DNA of 64,000 nt from Kibdelosporangium sp. MJ126-NF4. Its GTDB lineage: Bacteria; Actinomycetota; Actinomycetes; Mycobacteriales; Pseudonocardiaceae. The stretch's first letter is position 1; every line of letters starts with the position of its first letter. The translations under genes and the position numbers were made by a program. Under the pieces are notes generated by a model. That model was not told where the DNA came from. It did no database searches and was given only the letters and a program-made list of their open reading frames with translations. Positions 35,101 to 45,262 of the stretch are shown here, piece by piece. The stretch lies in the NCBI RefSeq assembly GCF_000826545.1, contig NZ_CDME01000011.1, forward strand, positions 1,142,001 through 1,206,000. Direction: 5' to 3'.

Positions 35101-37904
35101 CAGCTGCCTGGTGTGGTGTTGGTGTATTTGCCGGTGACCGGGGTGCTGGGTTTGTCGGTCCAGCTGTCGAGGATGAGGTAGTCGTCGATCCAGAGTCGGA
35201 CGCCGTCGACGGCGGTGAATCCGAGTCCGTGGTCACCCTTGGCGGGGAACTGGATTTCGCCGGTGAACCGGCTTGACCAGCCTTCGGTGTTGGCGACGGG
35301 TGCGGAGGATCCCCACGACCGTGACAGTGTGCCGTCGGTAGTGCCGACTCCGGTGGCGAACAGCTTCGGAACACCGGACAGGAACCGGTTGTCGTAATAG
35401 GCGGCCGACAGCCCTGTCAGTCCCTGGTCGTAGGCGATGCTGGTGTGCGGCATCGTCGCTGCGCACGCTGAGGTCGGTACCAGGCCGTTGTAACACGATG
35501 CTGGAGCGGGACCCCACCGGTCGATGGGTCGGTCGGCGTGGTCGTAGATGGTGGTGGAGCGTCGGCCCGCGCTGTCGGTTGCCGCTGTTGCTTTGTCTTT
35601 GGTGTTCCATTCGGCGTGGATGGTGGCGCCGGTGAAGTCGGTGGTGTTGAGGGTGCGGCCCGCGTCGTCGTAGGTGACGGTGCGGGAGCGGGTGGCGTCA
35701 TACACGCCTGCTACGGCGACGGTGGCTTGTTTGCGGTCGAGGTAGTACTGGTAGAAGTGTTCCGCGCGTTGGGTGTTGCGGCCGTCGGGAGACGGTGCCA
35801 GCACTTGGACCACCCGCAAGGCCGGTGGCTCCTGTGGTCGTTCGATGACTTGGTCGTAGCCGATGACGGTGCAGACGCTGGCGTCGTCGCTGTTGTTGGT
35901 GCAGCCGGTTTGGGCGTTGGGTGGTTGGCGGGCGGCCCAGTCGTAGGCCAGGCCGCTGCGGTGCGTGGTCAGCGGCCCGATGCTGTCGAGAGCCTTCTGC
36001 CTCTCCTCTTCGTTGTCTCCGGCCTCGTCGTAGCGTTGTTTCGCGGCGGCCCTGCCTTGGTAGTCGAAGTCGAGAATGTCCGCGCCGGGATTCTCGACTC
36101 GGGCCAGGGTCTCCATCTGGTACCAGAGACGGGTTTCGGTGCCGTCCCAGTAGCGGATGCGGCACAGCATCTGCAAGGGCGCCGCGTCCGAGCCAGGCGG
36201 GCGGGACACACCGCCGTAGCAGCCGTCACTGTTGTCGGTGTTATAGAACAACGTGTGTGCCCGGCCGGACACGGGGTCCTTGATCTGGGTCAGGCGGGCT
36301 GGTGTACCGGTGTAGGCGTACTGCAGGGCGGCGGGTTTCTTGCTGTCCAGCACCGAGGCGACAGCGGACAGCGTGCCGTCGGTGTTGAACACCGACACCA
36401 CATCGCCCTCGGTGACCGTGATCCGCCCGCCGCTGTCGAAGCCGAGCACACCATCCTCACCAGGTGGGGCTGTGTAGCCGCCGGTGGAGGCCTTCGCGTA
36501 GGTGTGTTTACCGCCCGCGCCGTCGGTGAGCACGATCGATCCGTCGAGCATGTCCGCTGAGCTGTAGCCGCTGGACAGGGATGAGAGCGTCCATCCGGCG
36601 GGGAGTGACTGCGGATCGGCGGAATACAACCACTCCGTCGGGACGATCCGGGGGTCGAGGTTGTGGGTGCGTTGGTCGCCTTCGCCGGTGGAGCTTTTGG
36701 TCCACAACACCATGCGGGGGCGGTCGGTGGAGTGGTGGTAGAGCTCGATCTTGAGCGGGATGCGTTGTCCGGCTTTGAGCGGGACATCCTTGTCCTGTTT
36801 CGGCCCCGGCTGCAGGAAGTCGTCGCCGAGCTCAGCGGAGTTCGGGTTGTCGTAGACGACTTTGCCGTCGGCCCAGACGCGGGCGCCGTCGGCGTGGATG
36901 CCGCCGAACCGGTAGTCGCCGGTGACCGGGGCTTTGAAGTGGCCTTCCCAGCGGATGACGAACCAGTCGGAGGCCAAGGCTTGGGGGAGGGGGTTGTCGC
37001 GCCAGGGGAGGTTGTCGGGGTTGCCGCTGAACGCGATGCCCCAGTCCAGGTTGACCTGGGATTCGCTGCGGGTCATGACCGGGATCGGGTCGGGGGTGCC
37101 GTTGTGGTCGGTGTCGTTGAAGTAGGAGGCGCGGACACCGCGTGGTGCGCCTTGGCGGGAGTTGTAGGCGAAACTCACGCCCGCCGGTCCGCCGACAGTG
37201 GGGAACGCGGGCCCGGCGGTTTCCAGGTGGGCGTTGCCGTTGAAGAGGTTGACCGTGACCGGGTTGAGTCGGTCGGTTGGCGCTGGTCCGGGGTCGCCGA
37301 TGCGTTGGTTGACGGTGAAGTGCCCGACCCACCGGGCGGGCGTCATGGTGGTCGCTTCGGGCAGGGCGGTGCCGACGGTCCAGGTGTAGCGGCCGCCGTC
37401 GTGCAGGATGTGTTTGGGGATGGTCCAGGTCGGTGTGGGCAGGCAGCCGGAGTCGATGACGCTGCCGGAGCGGCCGTCGAAGCCGGTGGAGACTTTGAAG
37501 CAGTACAGGATGCCGTCGCCGACCTCGGCGACTTGGAGTGCGGGTGTTTCGGTGGCGACCACGGCGTTGTCGACCGGGCCGACCAGTGTTGTCTCCGGTG
37601 CCGCGGGCGGGTCGGCCGGTCTTCGCGCGGCCCCGGCCTGCGCGGTCAACGGCTTGAACCGAGCCTTCGGCTGCTCCGCGGCGGTGGCCTGGCGGAGCTT
37701 GGCCGCCTGTCCTGGCTGCTCCGGCACCGACAGCAGCGGCAGGTCCCGGGGTACTTCCTTCGGTGGCGCCGCTGCGGCGGATGGTGAAACCACCATTTGC
37801 GCCAGCGAGGTTGCCAACGCCATTGTCGATACGAACGCGATCGTGCGTAGACGTAGTCGTGCGCGCATGTGCCACCGCGCGCCGCTGCGACCCCCTGAAG
37901 CCAT
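32124..37904 (-). CDS. Secreted Rhs-repeat protein with two PA14 domains and C-terminal Hint domain
   Basis: 1926 residues. Signal peptide at about 13-46 ([18 protein letters not shown], then SAAAA). PA14 domains at about 257-430 (ASYFNDTD start) and 830-975 (AAYYDNRF start); YD/Rhs repeats about 560-1600; the Rhs core end is seen as [11 protein letters not shown] and [16 protein letters not shown] Hint domain at about 1698-1840 begins with [10 protein letters not shown], has TAEHPIFV, and ends in VHNSS, so autocatalytic release of the tip is expected. The 85-residue tip has a Cys cluster (C-x9-C-x3-C, with GHFCGPSC) and a hydrophobic C-terminus; I do not recognise its activity. ATG 37904 has GGAGGGATT upstream. 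No cytosolic immunity gene follows. Confidence 0.88.
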   Translation of the reverse strand: MASGGRSGARWHMRARLRLRTIAFVSTMALATSLAQMVVSPSAAAAPPKEVPRDLPLLSVPEQPGQAAKLRQATAAEQPKARFKPLTAQAGAARRPADPPAAPETTLVGPVDNAVVATETPALQVAEVGDGILYCFKVSTGFDGRSGSVIDSGCLPTPTWTIPKHILHDGGRYTWTVGTALPEATTMTPARWVGHFTVNQRIGDPGPAPTDRLNPVTVNLFNGNAHLETAGPAFPTVGGPAGVSFAYNSRQGAPRGVRASYFNDTDHNGTPDPIPVMTRSESQVNLDWGIAFSGNPDNLPWRDNPLPQALASDWFVIRWEGHFKAPVTGDYRFGGIHADGARVWADGKVVYDNPNSAELGDDFLQPGPKQDKDVPLKAGQRIPLKIELYHHSTDRPRMVLWTKSSTGEGDQRTHNLDPRIVPTEWLYSADPQSLPAGWTLSSLSSGYSSADMLDGSIVLTDGAGGKHTYAKASTGGYTAPPGEDGVLGFDSGGRITVTEGDVVSVFNTDGTLSAVASVLDSKKPAALQYAYTGTPARLTQIKDPVSGRAHTLFYNTDNSDGCYGGVSRPPGSDAAPLQMLCRIRYWDGTETRLWYQMETLARVENPGADILDFDYQGRAAAKQRYDEAGDNEEERQKALDSIGPLTTHRSGLAYDWAARQPPNAQTGCTNNSDDASVCTVIGYDQVIERPQEPPALRVVQVLAPSPDGRNTQRAEHFYQYYLDRKQATVAVAGVYDATRSRTVTYDDAGRTLNTTDFTGATIHAEWNTKDKATAATDSAGRRSTTIYDHADRPIDRWGPAPASCYNGLVPTSACAATMPHTSIAYDQGLTGLSAAYYDNRFLSGVPKLFATGVGTTDGTLSRSWGSSAPVANTEGWSSRFTGEIQFPAKGDHGLGFTAVDGVRLWIDDYLILDSWTDKPSTPVTGKYTNTTPGSWHRIRVDYYNRSGTTGALNLTWTPPGAGAPATVPGANLAPRYGLVTTSTTEDASGGSVERSPTRRVANSYSDPAAGIDPVLGLVVSKTSDPGGLNLVARSAHERPGEGYLRKLAEALQAGDIADPAKRNTTVYYGDTETRANPCDPSAPAANQAGMAKTVTKPKPNDAPAIISEIVYDTAGRVVAQRIGNEAWTCTAYDSRGRVTKKSAPASGGKPARTVVTDYAVGGDPLTNKVTDENGSITTVIDLLGQEVSYTDANGVTSSSTFDQVGRLTKDTTTVKGVTSTVTYTWNEASQLAEVKVDGVVVAKPGYDPAAELTNVAYGNGSRLDKVARNASGKMTAVTWKTSSSTVVDTVTRSRDNRVTDDVVTVDGKPAANYSYTYDTGGRLTAATVPHHQLTYRFDQADGCGPNKAAGKNTNRTAFTDSRDGAPAVTTTYCYDDADRLLSTNGGTTLAFAYDNHGNTVKVGTDTLGYDSTDRHMSTTTAAGTSIAYSRDPQNRLTVRTVTGSGDTSKNGTTRYSYSSKHDTADLILDGGGKLLQRIVPLPGGVLLTKNYDQATTNWAYPNLHGDVLFTADGSATRTGAIHLYDPYGQNIDPNTGVFGAIPIAGTAAGGMDFGWLGQHERPVEHLAGQQAIEMGARVYLPALGRFLQVDPVAGGSANDYDYVNADPINGLDLAGTFSIKSVVKVATKAAEVVSYVPGPVGTVGAGVAVAGNLAQGNYKAAAASAVGLVPGGKLVGAVAKAAAAKAPAVTKAVQAVEKCNSFAPETLVVMADGTTKPIKDVQAGDLVKAIDPATGETVAKPVAATIVGQGTKHLIDIGLDGPEPASITATAEHPIFVEGQGWVDAGDIRTGDRIRGPAGAVAVTSIRDRGEVADQTVHNLSVSEIHTFLLQAGARIILVHNSSCPRYNDPGHFCGPSCKGNNMGERRAELGHAETGLRGQQFQERTEATPKGAKELAHVDDDNPGTSLVLGAAVLVRGIATKVKNR

Positions 37905-38148
37905 AATCCCTCCATTGACGTAGAGATCCGCGTCGGCCAGAGCGCACGCTTGGCGCTGTTGACCGCGTGGCAGGCGCGGCGATCATGGGTCCAGGCGTGG
38001 CAGTGGCGACAGGCCAAACGGCTGCCATTCATGTCCGGTGGCAACGACCAGCCGAAACACCGGCCTCGCTGTCCTTCGGGGAGTCCTTTCGGGCAGACCG
38101 CCCCGGTGGGGATCCGCATCGGCTGGTGGATCCGGCAGGCTCGACCGC

Positions 38149-39801
38149 ATGGGACGTGAGTGGGCACGGTCGGAGTCGGCCGAGGTCGAGGCCACCGCGA
38201 AGGTGGGCCCGGCGAGTCCGGCTGTGCCGCTGCTGCACCTGCAACGACTCGCAGGCAACGGCGCGGTGTCACGCCTGGTGGTACAGCGTTACGAGGCGTG
38301 GGAGCACCGGGATCTCGGTGACGCGGAGGGTGGCGACCAGCGGAAGATCACGCTGCCCAACGGCATCACGCTCTCCTACGGGGAAGTCGTGGCGCTGTCC
38401 GGCGACTTCTACCGCTCGCCGGAGGCGCTGATGCGCTCGTCTGCCAGTGAACTCAACCAGGTTCGCGCCGTGATGGACCGAGAACGCAAACAGGCCGCGG
38501 CCAGTCCCGACCATCGGCCGAAGGACGACGACGCCAACAAGAACAACGCCGACTACGAGATGGCCACCACGGGCCACGACCGGGTCGCGTTCAACCTGCC
38601 CGCGCTCGGCGGCGACGCCAACGCGGCCACCGGCGCACACGGCCAGGTCACCGACGGCGAGCACGTCGAAAGCGGCGCCCCGAGTATCCAGGCCGGATTC
38701 CTGGACCTGGCCGCGTCCAACGCAGCGCACTTCTCACCGGAGAACATCCGGCTCAACTGGGCCCCCAAGCACCAGCTCGCGCTCGACCTGGCCCGGCAGG
38801 CGTGGAGCCAGCGGCATCCCGGCCAGGAGGCGGCGCCCATTCGCGGCGGCGAGGCGGCCAGCGCGCGGGCTGGCACCGCTCCGGCAGACGGCGGGGGAGC
38901 AGCGGCTGTCCCGGCGACCGACGCCGGTGCGCACGCTGCGGCCCCCGGTCGCGCGGATCCCGCCGCGACGCCCACACGGGCAGGTGTCGCCGGGACCGAC
39001 ACGGCGCTCAACGGTGTGAGCAGCGCCGAAGCGCTGGAAGGCCAGGCGTGGCTGTCCTCCGCCTTCTCCGACCACTACCTCACCGACGCGTTCGCGTCCG
39101 GACACCTGATCTCCGGACTGGACGGCCGGGTGCTCGCGGAGGCCTTCTACTCGGCGAACGCCACCCAGATCGCCAACGCCTGCTGGTCCTGCGCGATCGC
39201 CGACGGCATGCCACCGCAGTACGCCCAGCCCGTGATCCAGGCGTTCGAGCTGTTCCTGGCACCCAAGGCCGCCAGCCTGCTGCTGAAGACCGCGCACGAC
39301 TTCTACAACGAACACGGCATCAACGTCCGCAACGCGCTCGGCCAGGAGTGGACCACCTTCGGCGACGCGCGTCTCGGCGGGCACGCCGAGACGATCGCGC
39401 TGGCCGAACTGGCCAGCAAGGCCTCACGGGACGCCGTCCAGGACGTGCTGGACACCGGCACCACCGCTCGTGGTTCCGCCGCCCTCGACTACATCCCCGA
39501 CCTGGCGCGGCTCTCGGGCGGTGGATGGAAGCCGATCGCGACCTTCTCCACCGACCGGGCGGTCTGGGATCCGGTGCTGGCGCTGGCGTTGTCCCGCGAC
39601 CCGGCGACCAACCGGCTCTATCAACTGGTCAAGGGCAACATCCTGCCGATGGGTTCGATGATCATCGACAAGGCGGGCCGTGGCATCGGCGACGCGGCGG
39701 CCGACGCCTACCGCAGCGTCACCGAAATCCCGGAACGCGCCGGACGGTGGTTCGACGATCTGGAACGCGAAATCCTCCGGCAGTATGGCGTTCCGCGCTG
39801 A
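38149..39801 (+). CDS. Injection-system-cargo-like protein with phospholipase C-like zinc motif
   Basis: 550 residues. Residues 29-47 (LHLQRLAGNGAVSRLVVQR) match the leader found at the N-terminus of many proteins linked to extracellular contractile injection systems, usually before DUF4157; here DUF4157 itself is absent. The body carries ASNAAHFSPEN and FSDHYLTDAFASGHL (residues about 306-320), the spacing of His/Asp seen in zinc-dependent phospholipase C/P1 nuclease-like folds, and FGDARLGGHAE. An Ala/Pro-rich linker (about 225-290) interrupts it. No signal peptide, consistent with loading into a particle. ATG 38149 is chosen as nearest to the leader; a GTG at 38038 would add 37 residues. 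No sheath or baseplate genes are in the window. Confidence 0.65.
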   Translation: MGREWARSESAEVEATAKVGPASPAVPLLHLQRLAGNGAVSRLVVQRYEAWEHRDLGDAEGGDQRKITLPNGITLSYGEVVALSGDFYRSPEALMRSSASELNQVRAVMDRERKQAAASPDHRPKDDDANKNNADYEMATTGHDRVAFNLPALGGDANAATGAHGQVTDGEHVESGAPSIQAGFLDLAASNAAHFSPENIRLNWAPKHQLALDLARQAWSQRHPGQEAAPIRGGEAASARAGTAPADGGGAAAVPATDAGAHAAAPGRADPAATPTRAGVAGTDTALNGVSSAEALEGQAWLSSAFSDHYLTDAFASGHLISGLDGRVLAEAFYSANATQIANACWSCAIADGMPPQYAQPVIQAFELFLAPKAASLLLKTAHDFYNEHGINVRNALGQEWTTFGDARLGGHAETIALAELASKASRDAVQDVLDTGTTARGSAALDYIPDLARLSGGGWKPIATFSTDRAVWDPVLALALSRDPATNRLYQLVKGNILPMGSMIIDKAGRGIGDAAADAYRSVTEIPERAGRWFDDLEREILRQYGVPR

Positions 39802-39813
39802 GGGCACAGAGGT

Positions 39814-39848
39814 CCAGCAGGGCCGTGCAGCACGCACGGCCCTGCTGG
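39814..39848. terminator. Bidirectional hairpin terminator
   Basis: Perfect 15-bp stem (CCAGCAGGGCCGTGC) with a 5-nt loop, between two convergent genes ending at 39801 and 39859. It serves both. Confidence 0.85.
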
Positions 39849-39858
39849 TGGGGGATTC

Positions 39859-40974
39859 TCAGCTGTTCAGCGCCACTCCATAAGCGGACAGCGCCTCGCC
39901 GACCGGCTGGAAGTACGACGAACTGCCGCCCTTGCCCGAGGTGATGCCGAGGCCCACGCTTCCGGCGAACAGGCAGCCGCCGGAGTCACCGGGGTTGACC
40001 AGCGCGTTGGTCTGGATCAGTTGGTGCACCGAACCTTCGGCGTAGTTCACGGTGACGTTCAGCCGCTGCACCGACCCCGAGGTCAGCCGCGTGGTGCTGC
40101 CGCTCTTCTGGATCCGCTGCCCGACGGTCGCCGCCGCGTGCGAGCTGATCCGCTGGGTGGAGCCGTTCCACAGGGTGACCGCACCCGGGCCACTGCCCGA
40201 GGTGTTGCGGATCAGGCCATAGTCGTTCGTTGGGAAGCTGGCGCCCTGTGACGGTCCGACGTTCCACTGCGACACCGCGCGGGTGCAGTGGCCGGCGTCG
40301 ACGATGTAGTTCTGGCCGCCCTTGTTGGTGTTGAACCCGGCCGAGCAGCGAGTGCCGCCGCCGGTGATCGCCTCGCCGTTGTAGATGGCCAGACGCATCT
40401 CGCCGGTGACCCGCTCGACCCGAACCTGGGCACCGAGCCGGTCGGCGGTGCGCAGCAGCGCGGTGAGGTCGCCGCCGGTCGCCTTGTCCGACACGCTCAG
40501 CACGATCTGGTTGGTCTTCGGGTCCAGCCCGATCGACGTGTGCGTCACCGAGGGCACCGATTCCAGTGTGCTCTGGGCGGACGCGAGTGCCGTGCTGGAG
40601 TGCCGCACCAGTTTGGCCTCGGCGCCGGACGCGCGGACTTGCTCGGCGGCGGCCGAGTCCAGCACGTTCACCACCGGATTGCCGTTCGTGTCCAGGTATC
40701 CGCCCGCGGCACGGAGGCCGAGGCCGTCGGTGACCTGGCCGACGGTCCGCACACTGGCGTCCTGCTTGCGCAGGATCTGCACGGCCGCGTCCGGCGAGAC
40801 ACCGTCCCGCGCGGTCAGGTCGGCGATCGCGGACTGTGCCACCTCAGGCGAATATCCGTCGATGGCCGCCGCGGAAGCGACTGGAGCGGCGAGGAAACCG
40901 GCGGCTGTGACACCGGCGATCAGGGTGATGGCGGAGCGGGCGACAACACGCCGCCCCTTGACGATCTTGCGCAT
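39859..40974 (-). CDS. Secreted streptogrisin/alpha-lytic-type serine protease with pro-region
   Basis: 371 residues: signal peptide (ITLIAGVTAAGFLAAPVASA), a pro-region of about 155 residues, then a mature chymotrypsin-fold domain starting around LAIYNGEAITGGGTRCS. The triad is His in VDAGHCT, Asp in TNDYGLI and Ser in NPGDSGGCLF. These are S1E streptogrisin features; the pro-region acts as folding chaperone and inhibitor in the family. An extracellular protease is expected. It starts at ATG 40974; an AT-rich patch at about 41110-41155 upstream may hold its promoter. Confidence 0.93.
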   Translation of the reverse strand: MRKIVKGRRVVARSAITLIAGVTAAGFLAAPVASAAAIDGYSPEVAQSAIADLTARDGVSPDAAVQILRKQDASVRTVGQVTDGLGLRAAGGYLDTNGNPVVNVLDSAAAEQVRASGAEAKLVRHSSTALASAQSTLESVPSVTHTSIGLDPKTNQIVLSVSDKATGGDLTALLRTADRLGAQVRVERVTGEMRLAIYNGEAITGGGTRCSAGFNTNKGGQNYIVDAGHCTRAVSQWNVGPSQGASFPTNDYGLIRNTSGSGPGAVTLWNGSTQRISSHAAATVGQRIQKSGSTTRLTSGSVQRLNVTVNYAEGSVHQLIQTNALVNPGDSGGCLFAGSVGLGITSGKGGSSSYFQPVGEALSAYGVALNS

Positions 40975-41155
40975 ACGGGCAACTCACTTTCGCAGGGAGC
41001 GCGGGATCACCGCGCTGACCAGTGGGTTGGCCCGGTCACGTTGTCTGTGACGGGCACCGGATTTCTCCGGTACACCAAGCGTGTTCCCGTACACCTCCCT
41101 GCGGTACCACCTTTAGTCGGTATACACAGAAAGATATGTTATGACCGATTCTTAT

Positions 41156-41192
41156 GTTTCCTGCTCGTGCCTTCGGGGCACGAGCAGGAAAC
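41156..41192 (-). terminator. Hairpin terminator of the M1 peptidase gene
   Basis: Perfect 16-bp stem (GTTTCCTGCTCGTGCC and its complement) with a TTCGG loop, starting about 9 nt after the stop at 41201. The arms end in an A/T-rich stretch on the outgoing side. Confidence 0.85.
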
Positions 41193-41200
41193 AGTTTCCG

Positions 41201-42634
41201 TCAGGCGGCGGGCTTGAGACCGCCTGGGTAGAGGTACTGGTCGGCAGGCTTGCCCGTGCCGTACACCCACGCGTCGAAGAAGCCCTTCAGGTTCCGGTGC
41301 GCGATGATCTCGGTGTAGCGCTGGAACTGCTGCATGTTCACGTTGCCGTCGCGGTGCAGCGCGGGCCACGTTTTCAGCACCAGGTCGAACGCGGGCTGTC
41401 CGATGTAGTTGCGCAGTGCGTGCAACATCATCGGGCCTTTCGAGTACACGTAGCTGAACTCGTTGCCGGGGCCCATGTCGTAGAGCTTGCCGTTCCAGAA
41501 CTTCGTGCTCGCCGTCTTGGCCTGCTCCGCGTACTGCGCGTTGAGGTCGACGCCTTCCTTCGCCTCGTCCCACAGCCACTCGGCGTAGGAGGCGAAGCAC
41601 TCGTTGAGGCAGACGTCCCGCCAGCGCTCGACCGCCACCGAATCGCCGTACCACTGGTGGGCGTTCTCGTGCACGATCACCGGCACCGTGCCCGCCCACC
41701 CGGCGGAGTAGATCGGGCGGCTCATGGTTTCCAGTGAGAAACCGATTTGCTCGTTGAGGAAGATGCCACCGGCCGCGTCGACCGGGTACCGGCCGAACTT
41801 GGACTCGAGGAAGTCGAGGATCTCCGGCAGCCGGGCCTCGGCCTGCTTGGCCGAGTCGGGCACGCCGGGCGCGAACGCGCTGACGATGGGCGTGCCGTCC
41901 TTGCGTGTCTTGCGGTCGAACGTCCACTTGTCGATCGCGACTGTCGTCATGTACGGCGCGATCGGTGTTTCCTCGGCCCACACATGCGTTGTGCCGCCCT
42001 GGGTTTTGAACGTGCCGCGCTCGCGGCCGTTGGCGATCACGCCCCATTCGTCCGGCACGGTGACCGCGAGGTGGAACGTGGCCTTGTCCAACGGGGTGTC
42101 GTTGACCGGGTACCAGGTGGTGGCCGATTTCGGCTCGCCCGCGACGAACGCGCCGCCCGCCTTGGCGTACTGCCAGCCGTTGTTGCCCAGCGACGGGTCG
42201 CTGATCGGCGCGGGCACACCGTGGTAGGCGATCTCGACGTTGAAGCTCTGGCCGCGGCGCAGCGAGCGGGACGGCGTGATCGCCAGTTCGTGGTCCCCGC
42301 TGCGGCTGAACGTCGCGTCCCGCCTGTCGACCCGCACCGAGTCGACAGTCAGGCCGTGCAGGTCCAGATTGAACGAGCTGAGCGACTGCGTCGCCCGCGC
42401 GGAAATGGCCTGTTTCCCGGTGAGCTGGTGCGTCACGGGGTCGTAGCCGACCTTCAGGTTGTAGTCGGCCACGTCGTACCCGCCGTTGCCGTCCTGCGGG
42501 TAGTAGCTGTCACTGGCACCGTCGCTGCCCGGCCTCGCCGGGCCCCAGCCGTCGCCCGCTGCGGCGACGCCGGTGCTCAGGCAGAGGCTGCTCAGCACGG
42601 TGGCCGCGACCACGACCGTTTTCTGTCGGCTCAT
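41201..42634 (-). CDS. Secreted M1-family metallopeptidase
   Basis: 477 residues. Signal peptide (KTVVVAATVLSSLCLSTGVAAAG). Zinc motif HENAH in VIVHENAHQWYGDSV with the third ligand Glu in LNECFASYAEWLW, 18 residues on, the HEXXH(X18)E gluzincin signature. The usual GxMEN exopeptidase loop is altered (ETMSRPIYSAG), so aminopeptidase specificity may differ. It lacks the long C-terminal ERAP-like domain of PepN, as other actinobacterial secreted M1 enzymes do. ATG 42634 is chosen because AGGGAG precedes it and the signal peptide begins there. Confidence 0.9.
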   Translation of the reverse strand: MSRQKTVVVAATVLSSLCLSTGVAAAGDGWGPARPGSDGASDSYYPQDGNGGYDVADYNLKVGYDPVTHQLTGKQAISARATQSLSSFNLDLHGLTVDSVRVDRRDATFSRSGDHELAITPSRSLRRGQSFNVEIAYHGVPAPISDPSLGNNGWQYAKAGGAFVAGEPKSATTWYPVNDTPLDKATFHLAVTVPDEWGVIANGRERGTFKTQGGTTHVWAEETPIAPYMTTVAIDKWTFDRKTRKDGTPIVSAFAPGVPDSAKQAEARLPEILDFLESKFGRYPVDAAGGIFLNEQIGFSLETMSRPIYSAGWAGTVPVIVHENAHQWYGDSVAVERWRDVCLNECFASYAEWLWDEAKEGVDLNAQYAEQAKTASTKFWNGKLYDMGPGNEFSYVYSKGPMMLHALRNYIGQPAFDLVLKTWPALHRDGNVNMQQFQRYTEIIAHRNLKGFFDAWVYGTGKPADQYLYPGGLKPAA

Positions 42635-42828
42635 CCACGCTCCCTGTCCGTCCGGAGTGGACGCGGCACGTCCACATGGCAGCGCCGCGTCCACACGCTC
42701 CCGAAACATAACCCCGCCGGTCGCGTTGTTCGAAGGTTCGCGTCTCGTTTGTCCGGATAATCAATACTTCCGTGTGGTTCGCGACGGAAACGTGAACCTG
42801 GCATTTCCGACGGCAGGGAAAACAGGTG

Positions 42829-43728
42829 TCAAATCACCAGCAACGCCTGGACTGGCAGGTGGTCGGACGGGAACTGGTTGTCGCGTGTGTAGGTGTTGAT
42901 GCCCGCGGCCTGAATTGTCCGGACGCCCCGGGTGAGGATCCAGTCGATCCGCGGACCGTTGGGCACCAGCGGGCGGTAGCCGTGGAACGTGGCGTACAGC
43001 GGTGTCCGGCGGTCGGTCGCGGCGGGCCAGCTGTCGGTCAGGCCCGCGCCGTTCATCAGGATGTCGTACGTCGGCGTGGTCTCGGCCGCCGAGTTGAAGT
43101 CGCCCGTCAGCACGACCGGGAGCCCCGGTGCGACCGCGTTGATCCGGTCGCGCACCAGTTCCGCGCTGCGCTGGCGGGAGTTCTCCGACTCGTGATCGAA
43201 GTGGGTGTTGACGGCCACGAACTGCCTGCCGGTGCGGCGGTCACTGAACCTGACCCACGTGACCATGCGGATCACGTTGTTGCCCCAGGACTTCGAGCCG
43301 ATCACGGTCGGGGTGTCCGAGAGCCAGTAGTGGTCGAACTCCAGCGGTTCCAGCCGCCGGGTGTCGTAGAAGACGGCCATGAACTCGTCGCGGCTGCCGC
43401 CCGCGCGGCCCATGCCGATCCAGTCGTAGTGGCCGGGCAGGTCGTGCTCGATGTCCTTCAGCTGGCCGTAGAGCCCTTCCTGGGTGCCGAGCACGGTGGG
43501 CTGTTCACGGCGCAGCAACTGGGCCATCACCGGTCGCCTGGCGGTCCACGAGTTCGGTTCGGTGGTCGAGGCGTAGCGCAGGTTGAACGACATGACGTGC
43601 AGCGCGTCGCCCCGGGGCGGTCCGATCACCGGCCGCCCCGCCGCGCTTTCGGCCTCCTGGGCCTGGGCCACCTGCGTCCCACTGAGGCCGATCAACACGG
43701 CCACCAGCAGGGTGAGTACACGGGACAT
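42829..43728 (-). CDS. Secreted endonuclease/exonuclease/phosphatase-family protein
   Basis: 299 residues with a signal peptide (VLTLLVAVLIGLSGTQVAQA). EEP-fold motifs in order: MSFNLRYA, GTQEG (metal-binding Glu), VNTHFDHES, LTGDFNS (Asp/Asn) and SDHLPV at the C-terminus, all catalytic. Extracellular members cleave nucleic acids, sphingomyelin or inositol phosphates. DNase I-like disulfide pattern is absent. ATG 43728 is preceded by GGAGGAATCC. Its substrate cannot be told from sequence. Confidence 0.88.
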   Translation of the reverse strand: MSRVLTLLVAVLIGLSGTQVAQAQEAESAAGRPVIGPPRGDALHVMSFNLRYASTTEPNSWTARRPVMAQLLRREQPTVLGTQEGLYGQLKDIEHDLPGHYDWIGMGRAGGSRDEFMAVFYDTRRLEPLEFDHYWLSDTPTVIGSKSWGNNVIRMVTWVRFSDRRTGRQFVAVNTHFDHESENSRQRSAELVRDRINAVAPGLPVVLTGDFNSAAETTPTYDILMNGAGLTDSWPAATDRRTPLYATFHGYRPLVPNGPRIDWILTRGVRTIQAAGINTYTRDNQFPSDHLPVQALLVI

Positions 43729-43821
43729 GGATTCCTCCGCTGGGCTCGATCAGTTCGTGCCCATGGTTCGCGGGCACGGTGACCGCGTGGTGGACGGGGA
43801 ACGAAGATCATCTGAAGGTGG

Positions 43822-45108
43822 TCACGCCAGTTCGACGTGGTCGAGTTCGGCCCACCGTGAGCGGTACTGGAAGCGCAGGGTGTTCCAGCCGGGCCTGAGC
43901 GTGACGTCCAGGCCGACCTCGGTCCAGTTGTCCCAGCCGTGGTCGGGGTAGTTCAGTACGTGTTGGGTGCCACCGTTCACTGTGACCGTGTGCTGCGCGT
44001 CGCCGTAACCGGCGGCGTAACGCACATGCGCGGTGTAGTTGCCCGCGCTGGGCGCGTACACGGTGATGTCGACCCAGCTGTCGTTGTAGTCGAGCTTGGC
44101 GACGACCGCGCCCTGTGACGCGCCGGGCACGCCGGTGCGGACTTCGGCGTGGTTGATGGCACCGCGCTCGGCCTCGTGCCGGACCCGGCTGCCACGCACC
44201 ACGGGATAGTCGTTGGCCCACCCCAGTTCGGCGACGTACATCCAGCGCGCCCTGTTCACCCAGCCGTGGAAGAAGATGCGGTCGGCGTGCACGTCCGCGC
44301 CACCGGGTCCCTGTACCGCGCCGTCGAACGTGTCGGTGGTCATCAATGGCCGGTAAGCCTTGGTGTACTTGCCGGTGATCGTCGACGAGACGGCGTAGCT
44401 CGTGAAGTACTTGTTGTTGTCATACCCGTTGCCCGAGTAGAACAGCACGTACTGCGACGCCCGGTGGACCAGGACGGGTGCCTCGATCACCCCGCCCTCC
44501 TCGGGCCGGTCGTTGCGGATCAGTTCGGTCCGGCCGCCGACGAACGTCACGCCGTCGGCCTGGACCTGCTGCAGCCACACGATCGCGGGCTTGCCGACGG
44601 CGTTGCCGTCGTTCTTGTACAACAGGTACCGCTTGCCGTTGGTGTCCACGAAACTGCTCGGGTCGATGTCGCCGCCTTCGGCGGCGTTGCAGACAAGGGG
44701 ACTGGTGCTGGTCGCCTGGAACGGGCCGGTCGGGCTGGCCGACGTCGCGGCACCGAGACACATCCGCCCGACCGCGGTGCTCGGGCCGGTGAAGTACATC
44801 AGGTATCGGCCGTCGTCGCGGCGTGAGACGTCCGGTGCCCAGAATCCGCCGTTGCCTGCCCACGCCGGTCTGGTCGGCAGGGCGTCACCTCTCACCGTCC
44901 ACGGCCCGGACGGCGACGGCGCGCTGGCCACCTGCACACGCCCGGCCGCGCTGCTGGTCGAGTACGCGTAGTAGGTGCCGCCGACCTGGAGCACGTCCGG
45001 GTCGGGGAAGTCGGTGTTGATCACGGCGGTGGGTGGCACAGCGGCGGACGCGGCGACGCCGCTGAGGGTGACGGAGATGACAAGCAGGGGGACCAGGAGC
45101 ACGCGCAT
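43822..45108 (-). CDS. Secreted GH43-family glycosidase with CBM6/35-like domain
   Basis: 428 residues. Signal peptide (RVLLVPLLVISVTLSGVAASA). Five-bladed GH43 propeller in residues about 25-300 with the catalytic-base Asp in TDFPDPDVL, WAPDVSRR, the pKa-modulating Asp region and a likely acid Glu in EEGGVIEAPVLV. The last 125 residues (RVRHEAERGAINHAEV onward) form a carbohydrate-binding CBM6/35-type beta-sandwich. GH43 covers arabinanases, xylosidases and arabinofuranosidases, so plant hemicellulose is the likely substrate. ATG 45108 with GGAGG upstream. Confidence 0.9.
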   Translation of the reverse strand: MRVLLVPLLVISVTLSGVAASAAVPPTAVINTDFPDPDVLQVGGTYYAYSTSSAAGRVQVASAPSPSGPWTVRGDALPTRPAWAGNGGFWAPDVSRRDDGRYLMYFTGPSTAVGRMCLGAATSASPTGPFQATSTSPLVCNAAEGGDIDPSSFVDTNGKRYLLYKNDGNAVGKPAIVWLQQVQADGVTFVGGRTELIRNDRPEEGGVIEAPVLVHRASQYVLFYSGNGYDNNKYFTSYAVSSTITGKYTKAYRPLMTTDTFDGAVQGPGGADVHADRIFFHGWVNRARWMYVAELGWANDYPVVRGSRVRHEAERGAINHAEVRTGVPGASQGAVVAKLDYNDSWVDITVYAPSAGNYTAHVRYAAGYGDAQHTVTVNGGTQHVLNYPDHGWDNWTEVGLDVTLRPGWNTLRFQYRSRWAELDHVELA

Positions 45109-45262
45109 ATGGCTGCCTCCAATGCAGGGATCTCTACTCGTCATACAGCAACCAAATCCCATCTGAAAGAGTCAGTGATTCACCGAGGCGGTGCGACGAC
45201 CCTGACGAGCGGGTTCACCGGACGTTGTCCGGACGTTGAGCGTGATGGGTTGACTCTGCGGT

